Positions 27,370 to 35,785 of a stretch of DNA of 64,000 nt are shown in pieces. Position 1 is the first letter of the stretch. Every line of letters begins with the position of its first letter. The position numbers and the translations under genes are program-made. This DNA is from Pseudomonas libanensis (GTDB lineage: Bacteria; Pseudomonadota; Gammaproteobacteria; Pseudomonadales; Pseudomonadaceae). The stretch covers positions 1-64,000 of the forward strand of contig NZ_JYLH01000014.1 in assembly GCF_001439685.1 (NCBI RefSeq), written 5' to 3'. Below the pieces are notes generated by a model. That model was not told the origin of the DNA. It did not search any database and saw only the letters and a list, made by a program, of their open reading frames with translations.

Positions 27370-28689
27370 TCATAGCACGGCCAGTGGATATTCGGCGATC
27401 AAGCGAACTTCTTCCAGGTCGGATTCAAAGGCACTGGAGCGCACGGTGGCCTGGCGCAAGCGCAGGGACAAGTCCTTGAAACGTCCACTTTGCACTACAT
27501 ACCTGGCTTCGATATCCCGTTCCCAACGGCGTTGATCGGTCAGTGGGTTACCCGCCGCATCGCGCCGCACATACACGGCGTTGGCGTTGCTGTAGTCGGC
27601 GCCGGTGCCCTTGCCGTAGCGGGTCATGAACGACAGGCCCGGGATGCCGAACGCCTGCATGTCCAGGTCGTAGCGCACCATCCATGAGCGCTCCTTGGGC
27701 GAGTTGAAGTCGCTGTACTGGATCGAGTTATTGAGGGAGATCGAATCAGACTGGCGCAGGTAGTCGAAGTCGTCGTCGCCATTGTTGCGCTGGTGCGACA
27801 CCGCCACGCTGTGGGCGCCGACTTTGATTCCCAGTCTGGCGCTCCAGATGGTGTTGTCGAATTCGCCGAGCCGTTTGCTGCCTTCGTCCACCGCCTTGTA
27901 GACGTTGAAATCGCCGAACAGTGACACGTCGTCGGTCAGCGCATAATTGGCGTAACTGCCGAAGTAGTACTGATTCCACGCGTCTTTCAAACGGCTGCTG
28001 TAGAGGCTGACGCTCAGGTGTTTATTAAATTGATAGTCACCGCCGACATAGCCCACCCAAGGCGAATCGACCTTGCCCGCATAGAACGTCGCAAAGCCGT
28101 TGTTCATCCCGCTTTCATTGGGTTGGCTCATGCCGCTCAAGCGCCCGCCTTGCAGGCTCAGGCCTTCCAGGCTGGTGTTTTGTACGGTGAAACCGCGAAA
28201 GCTTTGCGGCAATACCCGTGAATCGCCGTACGCCACGACGGGCGTCAGCGGGAATACATCGCCCGCCTTGATTACCGTATCCAGTACCCGCAGTTTCGCC
28301 GCGCCGCCGAGTTTGCTGTAGCTGTTTTCGGGCTGATTGGCGCTGTCCACCGGCAACACACCGAACGAGCCCTTGCCGCCGCTGCGGCCGGCACCGGAGT
28401 CGAGCTTGAGCCCCAACATGGCAAACGCGTCCAGACCAAACCCCACAGTGCCTTGGGTAAAACCGGATTCAAACTGGCTGATCAGCCCTTGCGCCCAGGC
28501 TTCGGAATAGCCGTTACCGGTGGGGCTGGATTGGCCCTTGCGATCGTCTCGGTTGAAGTAAAAAGTGCGCGCCAGTACGTTCAGGCTGCTGCCTTCTATA
28601 AAGCCTTCGGGCTTTTCCTGCTCTGCGGCCACGGCCAGGGGCAAGGCGGCCATCAGTGAAAAGGGAAGGGTGTAGTGACGAATGTTCAT
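27370..28689 (-). CDS. OprD-family outer-membrane porin
   Basis: 439 residues from ATG 28689, preceded by GAGGAG. Signal peptide residues 1-21 (ending AVAAEQ). The OprD family is recognised by GFIEGSSLNVLARTFYFNRDDR, QGLISQFESGFTQGTVGFGLDAFAML and the C-terminal EVRLIAEYPL strand. These 18-strand barrels admit basic amino acids, aromatic or organic acids; which substrate is not clear. Its place beside a CzcRS-like system recalls P. aeruginosa, where CzcR represses oprD and thus affects carbapenem entry. Confidence 0.9.
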   Translation of the reverse strand: MNIRHYTLPFSLMAALPLAVAAEQEKPEGFIEGSSLNVLARTFYFNRDDRKGQSSPTGNGYSEAWAQGLISQFESGFTQGTVGFGLDAFAMLGLKLDSGAGRSGGKGSFGVLPVDSANQPENSYSKLGGAAKLRVLDTVIKAGDVFPLTPVVAYGDSRVLPQSFRGFTVQNTSLEGLSLQGGRLSGMSQPNESGMNNGFATFYAGKVDSPWVGYVGGDYQFNKHLSVSLYSSRLKDAWNQYYFGSYANYALTDDVSLFGDFNVYKAVDEGSKRLGEFDNTIWSARLGIKVGAHSVAVSHQRNNGDDDFDYLRQSDSISLNNSIQYSDFNSPKERSWMVRYDLDMQAFGIPGLSFMTRYGKGTGADYSNANAVYVRRDAAGNPLTDQRRWERDIEARYVVQSGRFKDLSLRLRQATVRSSAFESDLEEVRLIAEYPLAVL

Positions 28690-28915
28690 GATGCGCTCCT
28701 CGGTGATGGCAGTTATCGGCTTCTTATAGAGGCAGGCGTTCTTATTGATCTGGCCCAGGCTGATAGTTACAAACGGCGTATAACAGTGGCATTGCATGAA
28801 GATTACGATTCTGGAAACTAACGGCCATCTAACAAATAAGTAATGCTTTGGTGAACCTGGCGTCAGGGTTGGTTGGTTAGTCTCGACACTTAACTTTTCA
28901 GTCGAGGACTTTGCA

Positions 28916-29248
28916 ATGAACTTCTATAAAGTAGGTTTGGGCGTATTAACGGCGGTCTTGTCGTTTGGTGCACTGGCCGAAGGCGGAGGGGATCGAACCT
29001 TCGCCCTGATGATGGAGCGCAACGAGAAAGCCATGGCTGCCTACGCGATGAAAAAAGGCAAGGCTGTGCCGCAGGTGCAAACCTATCGCTACGGCATGGA
29101 CCTGGACATCGCCAAGGTGGTCAACGTGACGCCGCCGATCCGCTCGTGCAACGCCGTGCCGTCGCGCATGACTTATGAAGACTCCAGCGGCAAGCTCAAT
29201 ACCCTGGAATATCAAGTCATGGGTGTGTGCCGGTTCAATGGTGGCTGA
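28916..29248 (+). CDS. DUF2790-family small exported protein
   Basis: 110 residues with a signal peptide (about 1-22, FGALAEGGG). The C-terminal half carries the DUF2790 pattern YRYGMDLDIAKVVNVTPP...C...MTYEDSSG...YQVMGVCRFNGG, with two cysteines that may form a disulfide. These Pseudomonas-restricted periplasmic proteins are often encoded next to copper or other metal-resistance genes; their molecular role is unknown. It is divergent from the OprD-type porin, with 226 bases between the two starts. Confidence 0.85.
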   Translation: MNFYKVGLGVLTAVLSFGALAEGGGDRTFALMMERNEKAMAAYAMKKGKAVPQVQTYRYGMDLDIAKVVNVTPPIRSCNAVPSRMTYEDSSGKLNTLEYQVMGVCRFNGG

Positions 29249-29353
29249 TGGAGCTGAAAATATAGTCCGACTTGAGTCCCAAGCCCTCTTCAGAAAACTG
29301 CGCCAACGCCGATGCAGGTTAGTACGCCCACCTCACTTGCCTAATGGTGCCCC

Positions 29354-30670
29354 ATGTTCAACACCCGCCTGAAGCAGGAGCTGGCCGCTCTTCGCGAAGA
29401 CTTGTCGAGTTTGCTGCAGGTCAAGGAGAGCCTGGAGAACGAAATGCTATGCCTGACGCTGGATGCCGAGGGCCGGGTGGAGTGGGCCAATGCCAACTTC
29501 CTGCGAGAGCTGGTTTATTCGCTGGGCGAAATTGTAGGGCGGGCGATTGAAGACTTGGTGCCGGCCCATGTGCGCCAGGACGAGTTCCAGTTGCGCTTCA
29601 AGCATGCGCTGGCGCGCGGCGAACATTTTGCCGGCGCCGTACGCCTGATGCGGGGCAACGGCAAGGAGGCGTGGCTGCGCTCGATTGTGCAGCCGGTGCG
29701 TAATTCGCAGGGGCGTCTCAAGCATTTTTCAGTGTTTTCCAGCGACCTCACCCGCACCATCGAGAACTCGCGTGAACATGACAACCTGATCACCGCGCTG
29801 ATGCGCTCCACGGCGTTGATCGAGTTCGACCTGGACGGGCACGTGCTCACCGCCAATGACCGCTTCCTCAGCAGCATGGGTTACAGCCTGGCGCAGATCC
29901 AGGGTAAACATCACCGCATGTTCTGTGAGCCGCAGGAATACAACAGCCCCGAGTACCAGCAGTTCTGGAAACGCCTGAACGCCGGTGAGTACGTTGCGGC
30001 GCGCTTCAAGCGCGTGGACAGCCACGGCCGCCTGGTGTGGTTGGAAGCCACCTACAACCCAGTGCTGGACGCTAGCGAGCGACTGTACAAAGTGGTCAAG
30101 TTCGCCACGGTGATTACCGATCAGGTCAACCGCGAGCAGGCGGTGGCCGACGCCGCCAGCATTGCCTACAGCACCTCCCTGCAAACCGACGACAGCGCCC
30201 AGCGGGGCACCACGGTGGTGACCCAGGCCGTGGAAGTGATGCGTGACCTGGCCCGGCACATGCAACAGGCCGGCGAAGGCATCGAGGCGCTGAACGCCCA
30301 GTCCCAAGTGATCGGGAGTATCGTCAAGACCATCAGCGGCATCGCCGAACAGACCAACTTGCTGGCGCTGAACGCAGCCATCGAAGCGGCGCGTGCCGGT
30401 GAACAAGGGCGTGGCTTTGCGGTGGTGGCTGATGAGGTGCGGCAACTGGCTTCACGCACCAGCAAAGCCACTGAAGAAATTGTCGGCGTGGTACGCCAGA
30501 ACCAGGACATGGCCCGCGACGCGGTGGCCTTGATGGCTGACGGTCGCCTGCAAGCCGAGCAGGGCCTGGCGCTGGCGGCGGAGGCGGGTACGGTGATTGT
30601 GGAAATCCAGGACGGTGCGCAAAAAGTGGTGAGTGCGGTCGGGCAGTTTGCCAATCAGCTGTCAAGCTAA
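29354..30670 (+). CDS. bdlA: Soluble PAS-PAS methyl-accepting chemotaxis-type transducer (BdlA-like)
   Basis: 438 residues with no membrane segment. Two PAS domains (about 25-140 and 150-260) are followed by an MCP signalling domain whose conserved tip is GIAEQTNLLALNAAIEAARA. This domain order and length match BdlA of P. aeruginosa (about 417 residues), which triggers biofilm dispersal, and soluble Aer-type sensors. Ligand or cofactor is not evident. It stands alone: upstream is the DUF2790 gene 106 bases away, and a REP pair follows. The bdlA assignment is by architecture only. Confidence 0.8.
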   Translation: MFNTRLKQELAALREDLSSLLQVKESLENEMLCLTLDAEGRVEWANANFLRELVYSLGEIVGRAIEDLVPAHVRQDEFQLRFKHALARGEHFAGAVRLMRGNGKEAWLRSIVQPVRNSQGRLKHFSVFSSDLTRTIENSREHDNLITALMRSTALIEFDLDGHVLTANDRFLSSMGYSLAQIQGKHHRMFCEPQEYNSPEYQQFWKRLNAGEYVAARFKRVDSHGRLVWLEATYNPVLDASERLYKVVKFATVITDQVNREQAVADAASIAYSTSLQTDDSAQRGTTVVTQAVEVMRDLARHMQQAGEGIEALNAQSQVIGSIVKTISGIAEQTNLLALNAAIEAARAGEQGRGFAVVADEVRQLASRTSKATEEIVGVVRQNQDMARDAVALMADGRLQAEQGLALAAEAGTVIVEIQDGAQKVVSAVGQFANQLSS

Positions 30671-30718
30671 AGAGAGCGTTCGGACGCCAAACCCGCTTTT
30701 GAATACAACAGAGTCCAA

Positions 30719-30807
30719 TTGTGGGAGCTGGCTTGCCTGCGATGGCATCACCTCGGTGTATCTGATGTACCGAGGTGTCTGCATCGCAGGCAAGCCAGCT
30801 CCCACAT
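30719..30807. repeat. REP pair in inverted orientation, copy 1 of a matching set
   Basis: TTGTGGGAGCTGGCTTGCCTGCGATG faces its reverse complement across a spacer containing ACCTCGGTGTATCTGATGTACCGAGGTGT, itself an inverted repeat. Its right half is identical over more than 30 bases to the REP pair at 31397-31476. Confidence 0.9.
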
Positions 30808-30823
30808 GGGTTTTGTGGTGTCT

Positions 30824-31060
30824 TCAGGTACGTGGCATGCACTCGATGGTGCGGTTTACCACGGTCTTGGCCATCTCCAGCAGGTGCCATGCGGCATGGA
30901 TTCGGGCGCGGTCGTGGGGTTGCAGGTGATCGCAACAGTTCCACACCGTGGCCGATGCGCTGTTGATCAGATGGGAAATGTAGAGTTGAGCGTCTTCGAA
31001 GCTGAGCTCTTCATTGACGACGAGGCAATCCATGGGTGGATCGGGAAGTGCTTTGGTCAT
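30824..31060 (-). CDS. DUF3077/DUF6124-like small protein
   Basis: 78 residues from ATG 31060, with AGGAG 8 bases upstream. The pattern PDPPMDCLVVNEELSFEDA, then a helical hairpin with AWHLLEMAKTVVNRTI, fits the small DUF3077-type proteins that are abundant in fluorescent pseudomonads. No catalytic motif or signal peptide is visible. The gene is unusual in its setting: it sits between two near-identical REP pairs and is preceded by 250 bases of strongly foldable sequence. Family assignment from memory of the pattern; function unknown. Confidence 0.7.
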   Translation of the reverse strand: MTKALPDPPMDCLVVNEELSFEDAQLYISHLINSASATVWNCCDHLQPHDRARIHAAWHLLEMAKTVVNRTIECMPRT

Positions 31061-31102
31061 GGTGTAACTCCTATTGAGCAAGGGAGCGACCACTCACGCT
31101 GC

Positions 31103-31356
31103 TAAACGTAAGGTGGCAGCTGTACGCGGGTTAGCAGACCGGTCAATAGGAAAACCGGCGCACCCGAAAGTGCCCCGCGCACAGCCACCATAAACGTATA
31201 GGTGAACCTGTGCCTATTGAGTTCGGGCTGCTAAACCCGATCACTGAAATTCAGTGACGGGCCGAAGACTAGCCATCGATTCCGACAGGCACAAGGCGGC
31301 AGGGATTGTCTCGGAAACGTCCTGCAATTTAAAGGGACGCGGCTTGCTGGCCCTTT
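31103..31356 (-). other. Strongly structured upstream region of the DUF3077-like gene (candidate structured RNA leader)
   Basis: Several inverted repeats lie in a row. GGTGGCAGCTGTACGCGGG (31112-31130) pairs with CCCGCGCACAGCCACC (31174-31189) to close a domain that contains GCACCCGAAAGTGC and an ACCGG/CCGGT arm. CCCGaTCACTGA (from 31236) pairs with TCAGTGAcGGG (to 31261). AAAGGG (31331) pairs with CCCTTT (31356). CTGCTAAAC occurs twice and its complement GTTAGCAG once, allowing alternative pairings. No reading frame explains this. The gene start is at 31060, so the region would be the 5' leader if transcription begins near 31360. Confidence 0.5.
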
Positions 31357-31396
31357 ACAAACCATGACCAAATGCCAGCAACGCCACCTCATCCTA

Positions 31397-31476
31397 ATGT
31401 GGGAGCTGGCTTGCCTGCGATAGCGGTGTGCCTGATACACCGAGGTGTCTGCATCGCAGGCAAGCCAGCTCCCACA
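31397..31476. repeat. REP pair in inverted orientation, copy 2 of a matching set
   Basis: AATGTGGGAGCTGGCTTGCCTGCGATAG faces its reverse complement ending CCAGCTCCCACAG, with ACACCGAGGTGTCTGCATCGCAGG in between. It matches the pair at 30719-30807, differing mainly in the loop. Confidence 0.9.
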
Positions 31477-31501
31477 GTTTGAACGTATTCCAACCCAGCA
31501 C

Positions 31502-32311
31502 TCAGCGCCCCAGCATCTTCACCCAACGTGACGGCGGCATGCCGTAGGTGCTGCGAAATTGCCGGGTCATGTGGCTTTGGTCGGTGAAGCCTGCGGTCAT
31601 CGCCGCATCCACCAACGATTGGCCCTGGGCCAGCAAGTGACGCACCAGATCCAACCGGCGCATGGTCAGGTAGCGGTAGGGGCTGGTGCCGAACAATAAG
31701 CGAAAATCCCGCGATAACGCCCAGCGGTCTCGGCCGGCGTGGTCGGCCATTTCATCCAGGGTGATGCTGCGGCCCAGGGCGCTGTGGATAAATTCCCGGG
31801 CACGCTCGGCGGCGACGTAGTCGAAGGATTTGCGGCTGACGATGGCGCCGCAGGCAGTGCTCAGCGCCTGGGCCAGGTCGAACATGGCGTCCTGTTCTTG
31901 TATCGGGTCTATCGGGCAATCCAGGCTTTGCAGCAACACTTCGCTGGCGCGGTGCAGCCGCGGATCGGTGGACAAACCGCCGGGAATGAACGGCAACGGT
32001 TTGCCGCCGAGGATCTGCTGGATCAGCGCCGGCTCCACATAAATCATCCGGTACTTGAAGCCTTCCTCGCTGCCCGCACGGCCGTCATGGATTTCATCCG
32101 GGTGAATCACCATGGTGGTACCAGGCAGGCTGTGGGTTATGCCGCCGCGGTAATGAAAACTCTGCACGCCGAACAAAGTGCGCCCGATGGCGTAGGTGTC
32201 ATGGCGATGGGGGTCGAACGCGAAGCCGGCAAAGTACGCCTCGATACGGTCCAGGCCGCTGGCGTGCGGGGCGCGATGCAGCCAGTCGAGGGTGTGGGTG
32301 GGTTTGCCCAT
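31502..32311 (-). CDS. AraC-family transcriptional regulator
   Basis: 269 residues. An N-terminal cupin-like AraC effector domain (about 15-130, with FDPHRHDTYAIG and VIHPDEIHDG) is followed by two helix-turn-helix motifs: ITLDEMADHAGRDRWALSRDF and the C-terminal AAMTAGFTDQSHMTRQFR...GMPPSRW. The regulator is divergent from the LysE-family exporter gene, 137 bases apart, so it may control that exporter by analogy with other AraC-LysE pairs. Ligand unknown. Confidence 0.88.
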   Translation of the reverse strand: MGKPTHTLDWLHRAPHASGLDRIEAYFAGFAFDPHRHDTYAIGRTLFGVQSFHYRGGITHSLPGTTMVIHPDEIHDGRAGSEEGFKYRMIYVEPALIQQILGGKPLPFIPGGLSTDPRLHRASEVLLQSLDCPIDPIQEQDAMFDLAQALSTACGAIVSRKSFDYVAAERAREFIHSALGRSITLDEMADHAGRDRWALSRDFRLLFGTSPYRYLTMRRLDLVRHLLAQGQSLVDAAMTAGFTDQSHMTRQFRSTYGMPPSRWVKMLGR

Positions 32312-32448
32312 GGTGGCTTGTCACAAAAGGAGGTGGAAACACGTTAACCGAGTCTGCCGCGCTTGTCTGCCCAGGGTCTTGTACGATTGTGCAGGCGTCG
32401 GCCGGGGCCTATGATCGCGGTTCGTCTACTGCACTGGTGGAGCCTTCC

Positions 32449-33087
32449 ATGGTTTTTTTCAACCCTGCCTATGTGACGCCCTTGGTGTCACTCGCGTTGC
32501 TGTGGACGGTCGCCGTGGTGACGCCCGGCCCCAACTTCTTCAATACGGCGCAGTTGGCCGCCAGCTGTTCGCGACGTCACGGCGTGGTGGCATCGGCGGG
32601 CGTGGCGACCGGCACGATTATCTGGGGGCTGGCGGGTGGCCTGGGCATCAAGTCGCTGTTTACTGCCGCGCCCATGCTGTACCTGGCATTCAAGATCATC
32701 GGCGGCTGCTACCTGATCTACCTTGGGCTGAAGCTGTTCAAACGCTCGGCGCCAGCCGCGGGGCAAGCGTTGTTGCCCGATGAGCCGCGACGCTCGTTGT
32801 TTTCCGCCTGGCGTTTTGGCTTGCTGGGCAATCTGTCCAACCCCAAGGCCGCGCTGTTCGTCGCCACGGCCTTCGCCTCGACCATGCCGCCGTCGCCATC
32901 GCCTGCGCTGCTGACCCTGGCGGTCGTCACCATGGCGACCTTGTCGTTCAGTTGGTACACCAGCGTCGCCCTGGTGTTTTCCAGCGAGCGCATGGCCAAC
33001 CTCTACAGCCGTTCGCGCAAGTGGCTCGACCGCTTTGCCGGCAGTTGCTACCTGTTGTTCGGTGCACATCTGGTAGCGAATCGCTGA
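32449..33087 (+). CDS. LysE/RhtB-family amino acid exporter
   Basis: 212 residues with six membrane segments. Family motifs are TPGPNFFNTAQLAASCSRRHG near residue 25, IIGGCYLIYLGLKLFK and GNLSNPKAALFVATAF. It would export an amino acid or a related metabolite. ATG 32449 has TGGAG upstream and gives the family N-terminus; the open frame extends further upstream without similarity. Divergent AraC regulator next door. Confidence 0.88.
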   Translation: MVFFNPAYVTPLVSLALLWTVAVVTPGPNFFNTAQLAASCSRRHGVVASAGVATGTIIWGLAGGLGIKSLFTAAPMLYLAFKIIGGCYLIYLGLKLFKRSAPAAGQALLPDEPRRSLFSAWRFGLLGNLSNPKAALFVATAFASTMPPSPSPALLTLAVVTMATLSFSWYTSVALVFSSERMANLYSRSRKWLDRFAGSCYLLFGAHLVANR

Positions 33088-33131
33088 CCGCCCGTGGTAA
33101 GAAGCCTTACTTTCAACAGTGAGGCCGGGTC

Positions 33132-34226
33132 ATGAGCAAGGTGCGGGTAGGGATTATTTTTGGTGGTCGTTCGGCCGAGCACGAGGTATCGCTGCAATCG
33201 GCGCGCAACATCGTCGATGCCCTCGACCGTTCGCGCTTCGAGCCCATCCTGATCGGGATCGACAAGGCCGGCCACTGGCACCTCAACGACACGTCGAACT
33301 TCCTGATCAACCAGGAAAACCCGGCGCTGATCGCCCTCAACCAATCCAACCGTGAGTTGGCAGTGGTGCCGGGCAAGGCCAGCCAGCAAGTGGTGGAAAC
33401 CTCCGGCCAGGGCCTGCTGGAACACATCGATGTGATCTTCCCTATTGTCCACGGCACCCTTGGCGAAGACGGTTGCCTGCAAGGCTTGCTGCGCATGGCT
33501 GACTTGCCCTTTGTCGGCTCCGACGTGCTTGGCTCGGCGGTGTGCATGGACAAAGACATCAGCAAACGCCTGCTGCGTGACGCCGGGATCGCTGTCACGC
33601 CGTTCATTACCCTTACGCGTCGAAACGCATTACGCACCTCTTTTGAGGCGGCTGCGAACACGCTCGGCGTACCGATGTTCATCAAACCCGCCAACCAGGG
33701 CTCCTCTGTGGGCGTGAGCAAAGTCGGCAGCGAAGCCGAGTACCTCGCCGCGATTGAGCTGGCGCTGGGTTTTGATGAAAAAGTGCTGGTGGAGTCCGCC
33801 GTCCAGGGCCGTGAAATCGAATGCGCCGTGCTGGGCAATGACCAGCCCATTGCCAGCGGTTGCGGCGAGATCGTGGTGAGCAACGGCTTCTATTCCTACG
33901 ACAGCAAATACATCGACGACCAGGCCGCCCAGGTGGTGGTGCCGGCCGCTATCAGCCATGAAGCCAGCGAGCGCATTCGCAGCCTGGCCATTGAAGCGTT
34001 TGAAGTGTTGGGTTGCGCAGGGCTGGCGCGGGTGGATGTGTTCCTGACCGGTGACGGCGAAGTCCTGATCAACGAGATCAACTCACTGCCCGGTTTTACC
34101 CGCATCAGCATGTACCCCAAGCTGTGGCAGGCAGCGGGCATGAGCTACAGCGAGCTGGTGAGCCGCTTGATTGAACTGGCGCTGGAGCGGCATGCGGGGC
34201 GCAAGGGGTTGAAGATCAACCGCTGA
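33132..34226 (+). CDS. ddlA: D-alanine--D-alanine ligase A
   Basis: 364 residues, the size of E. coli DdlA. N-terminal motif VGIIFGGRSAEHEVSLQSA; substrate loop HGTLGEDGCLQGLL; ATP-grasp residues around FIKPANQGSSVGVSKV and the C-terminal INEINSLPGFTRISMYPKL. It joins two D-alanines in the cytoplasm for peptidoglycan precursors. This ddlA is separate from the division-cluster ddlB expected elsewhere. Single gene; the convergent antitoxin gene follows 25 bases later. Confidence 0.95.
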   Translation: MSKVRVGIIFGGRSAEHEVSLQSARNIVDALDRSRFEPILIGIDKAGHWHLNDTSNFLINQENPALIALNQSNRELAVVPGKASQQVVETSGQGLLEHIDVIFPIVHGTLGEDGCLQGLLRMADLPFVGSDVLGSAVCMDKDISKRLLRDAGIAVTPFITLTRRNALRTSFEAAANTLGVPMFIKPANQGSSVGVSKVGSEAEYLAAIELALGFDEKVLVESAVQGREIECAVLGNDQPIASGCGEIVVSNGFYSYDSKYIDDQAAQVVVPAAISHEASERIRSLAIEAFEVLGCAGLARVDVFLTGDGEVLINEINSLPGFTRISMYPKLWQAAGMSYSELVSRLIELALERHAGRKGLKINR

Positions 34227-34240
34227 TCATAGGCCCGGGT

Positions 34241-34264
34241 CAGTAACGCCATCAGGCGTTACTG
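34241..34264. terminator. Hairpin between ddlA and the antitoxin gene
   Basis: CAGTAACGCC and GGCGTTACTG form a perfect 10-bp stem around ATCA. It spans the antitoxin stop codon and lies 15 bases after the ddlA stop. There is no T-tract, so termination would be weak. Confidence 0.4.
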
Positions 34265-34566
34265 AGAACTTCGCGAAAAACATCCGGCCTTGAGGCCGCA
34301 ATGTGTAGTAACGAGCGGGCTGCACCAGAAGGTGCGCGACGCCCTTGCTCCCATTCTTGAAGGGTTCTGACTGACACCCCCAGAAGTTCGGCGAATTTTG
34401 GTTGTGAGAGGCCTGTCTTGCTTCTTGCTTCGGCAGCTTGCGTAACTTCGACGTGGCGCACAGCGCCATAACGCCCCGCTTTGACATCCTGAATCGCTGT
34501 CAGTAATTCTTCGCCGATATTGCGTTTGGCGTCACGTTCCTTCAGTTGTTTCTCAGTGAGTGGCAT
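34252..34566 (-). CDS. HTH antitoxin of a HigBA/RelE-type pair
   Basis: 104 residues with a C-terminal Xre-type helix-turn-helix: TGLSQPKFAELLGVSVRTLQ then EWEQGRRAPSGAARSLL. This is the HigA/NadS-like antitoxin form that binds DNA and neutralises its toxin. It follows the toxin gene and overlaps it by 14 bases, the toxin-first order typical of hig systems. Together they would autoregulate from a promoter near 34900. Confidence 0.85.
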   Translation of the reverse strand: MPLTEKQLKERDAKRNIGEELLTAIQDVKAGRYGAVRHVEVTQAAEARSKTGLSQPKFAELLGVSVRTLQEWEQGRRAPSGAARSLLHIAASRPDVFREVLSNA

Positions 34567-34873
34567 GGTTCATTTCCTTTGCGATTTTGTACAGGACATG
34601 TGCCGGAATACTCTCAGTGGCGCCCTTGCCATAAATCAGAAGTGCTACGACTGCTCCGCACTCCAACTGCGTAGTGTAGATAATTCGCACCGATCCACTT
34701 TTGCCCCGGCCCTCCATGCTCCAGCGTATCTTTCGGCAGCCACCTGAGCGCGCAATAACATTCCCTGAGTCAGGATGGCTGGCAAGAAACGCCATGAAAA
34801 TACCTTTTTCCTCTTCAGTCCAATAGTCCGGCCATAGCCTGCTGAACAAAGGCGATTCTATGATGGTCAACAC
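34553..34873 (-). CDS. RelE/HigB-type toxin
   Basis: 106 residues from GTG 34873 (VLTIIESPLFSRLW...), the usual beginning of this family; a GTG at 34945 would add 24 unsupported residues. GGCRKIRWSMEGRGKSGSVR and IIYTTQLECGAVVALLIYGK are the conserved strands of RelE-superfamily mRNA interferases. It would cleave mRNA at the ribosome when freed from its antitoxin. The ribosome site is weak, as expected for a toxin. Confidence 0.82.
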   Translation of the reverse strand: MLTIIESPLFSRLWPDYWTEEEKGIFMAFLASHPDSGNVIARSGGCRKIRWSMEGRGKSGSVRIIYTTQLECGAVVALLIYGKGATESIPAHVLYKIAKEMNHATH

Positions 34874-35038
34874 GCGAAATTCTACGTCTTTGACGTAGCC
34901 TCTGGCAAGAAAGGGCGGGCCAGAAAATCGCAGATGAGAAGGCACTGCTCAAGAGGGTTTTTATCGCAAAAAATGACAAGGCATTTTGAGTTTTGGCGAT
35001 AGTCAGGGGGCCTGAGAGGTTGGTTTGTAGGCGTTTTT

Positions 35039-35758
35039 TTATTGGTCTGTACGAGCAATCCACGAATAGATCAACGTCCTGTTCTCCGCCGGGTGATGAG
35101 TCCTCCTGCGATAGCTGGCAAACGCCGGCGAGGTGCAGTAGGTGCATACGTCACTCACCTCGATATGTTCGCGCTTGACCCCGGCCGCGTGCAGCAACAG
35201 CAGCCCATACCCGCTCAAGTCAAACCAGGCACTTCCTGTTTGCCTGGCATAGGGCGGTGTAATGTGCGGGGCTTGTAGCGGTGCCGGTTGCTCAATGCTC
35301 CAGGGCGCCTGGCCGTGCTGCCACAGGTGGCCTTGATCGGCCTGGAACTCGGCAATAAACGCCGCGCTCACCTCATAGCAGCACGGTTTGATCGACGGCC
35401 CAATCGCCACTCGCAGTTGGTCTGCGGTAATGCCTTTATCTATGAAGCGCTGCACAGCATTGCCGATGATCCCGCGCTGCAAGCCCTTCCAGCCACCATG
35501 AATGGCCGCTACCCACTCACCACCTGCGATCAGAATGGGTAAGCAATCGGCCGTGATAACCGCAATCGGCTGGCGGCTGCGGGTGAGCACCCCGTCGGCC
35601 TCAATCGTGTTGACCAACTGACCCGGTTGCCACTCGATCACCGACGCGCTGTGCACTTGTTTGCAAATGAACACGTCATCGGGTCGCAGGGGATCATCAA
35701 TCGAGCAAAAACCATGATCGACGCCGGGGAGGGCATTGAGGTTATGGGCTTTGTGCAC
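35039..35758 (-). CDS. pgeF: Purine nucleoside phosphorylase / laccase-domain protein (YfiH/PgeF family)
   Basis: 239 residues from GTG 35758, with AAAGGAG 7 bases upstream; a TTG at 35779 is in frame but contains that ribosome site. Family zinc/copper-site motifs are present: CKQVHSASV, ITADCLPILI, IHGGWKGLQRGI and GPSIKPCCYEV. Members act in purine nucleoside turnover or in editing peptidoglycan precursors. It lies 27 bases downstream of ggt on the same strand. Confidence 0.88.
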   Translation of the reverse strand: MHKAHNLNALPGVDHGFCSIDDPLRPDDVFICKQVHSASVIEWQPGQLVNTIEADGVLTRSRQPIAVITADCLPILIAGGEWVAAIHGGWKGLQRGIIGNAVQRFIDKGITADQLRVAIGPSIKPCCYEVSAAFIAEFQADQGHLWQHGQAPWSIEQPAPLQAPHITPPYARQTGSAWFDLSGYGLLLLHAAGVKREHIEVSDVCTYCTSPAFASYRRRTHHPAENRTLIYSWIARTDQ

Positions 35759-35785
35759 CGTGCATTCTCCTTTGATCAATACACC

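Noticed and set aside
30719..31476. CRISPR array
   Set aside because: Repeats are two inverted REP pairs separated by a gene, not regularly spaced direct repeats with unique spacers.
34874..34945. Longer start (GTG 34945) for the RelE-type toxin
   Set aside because: Family proteins begin at the TIIESP motif; the extra 24 residues have no similarity and no ribosome site.
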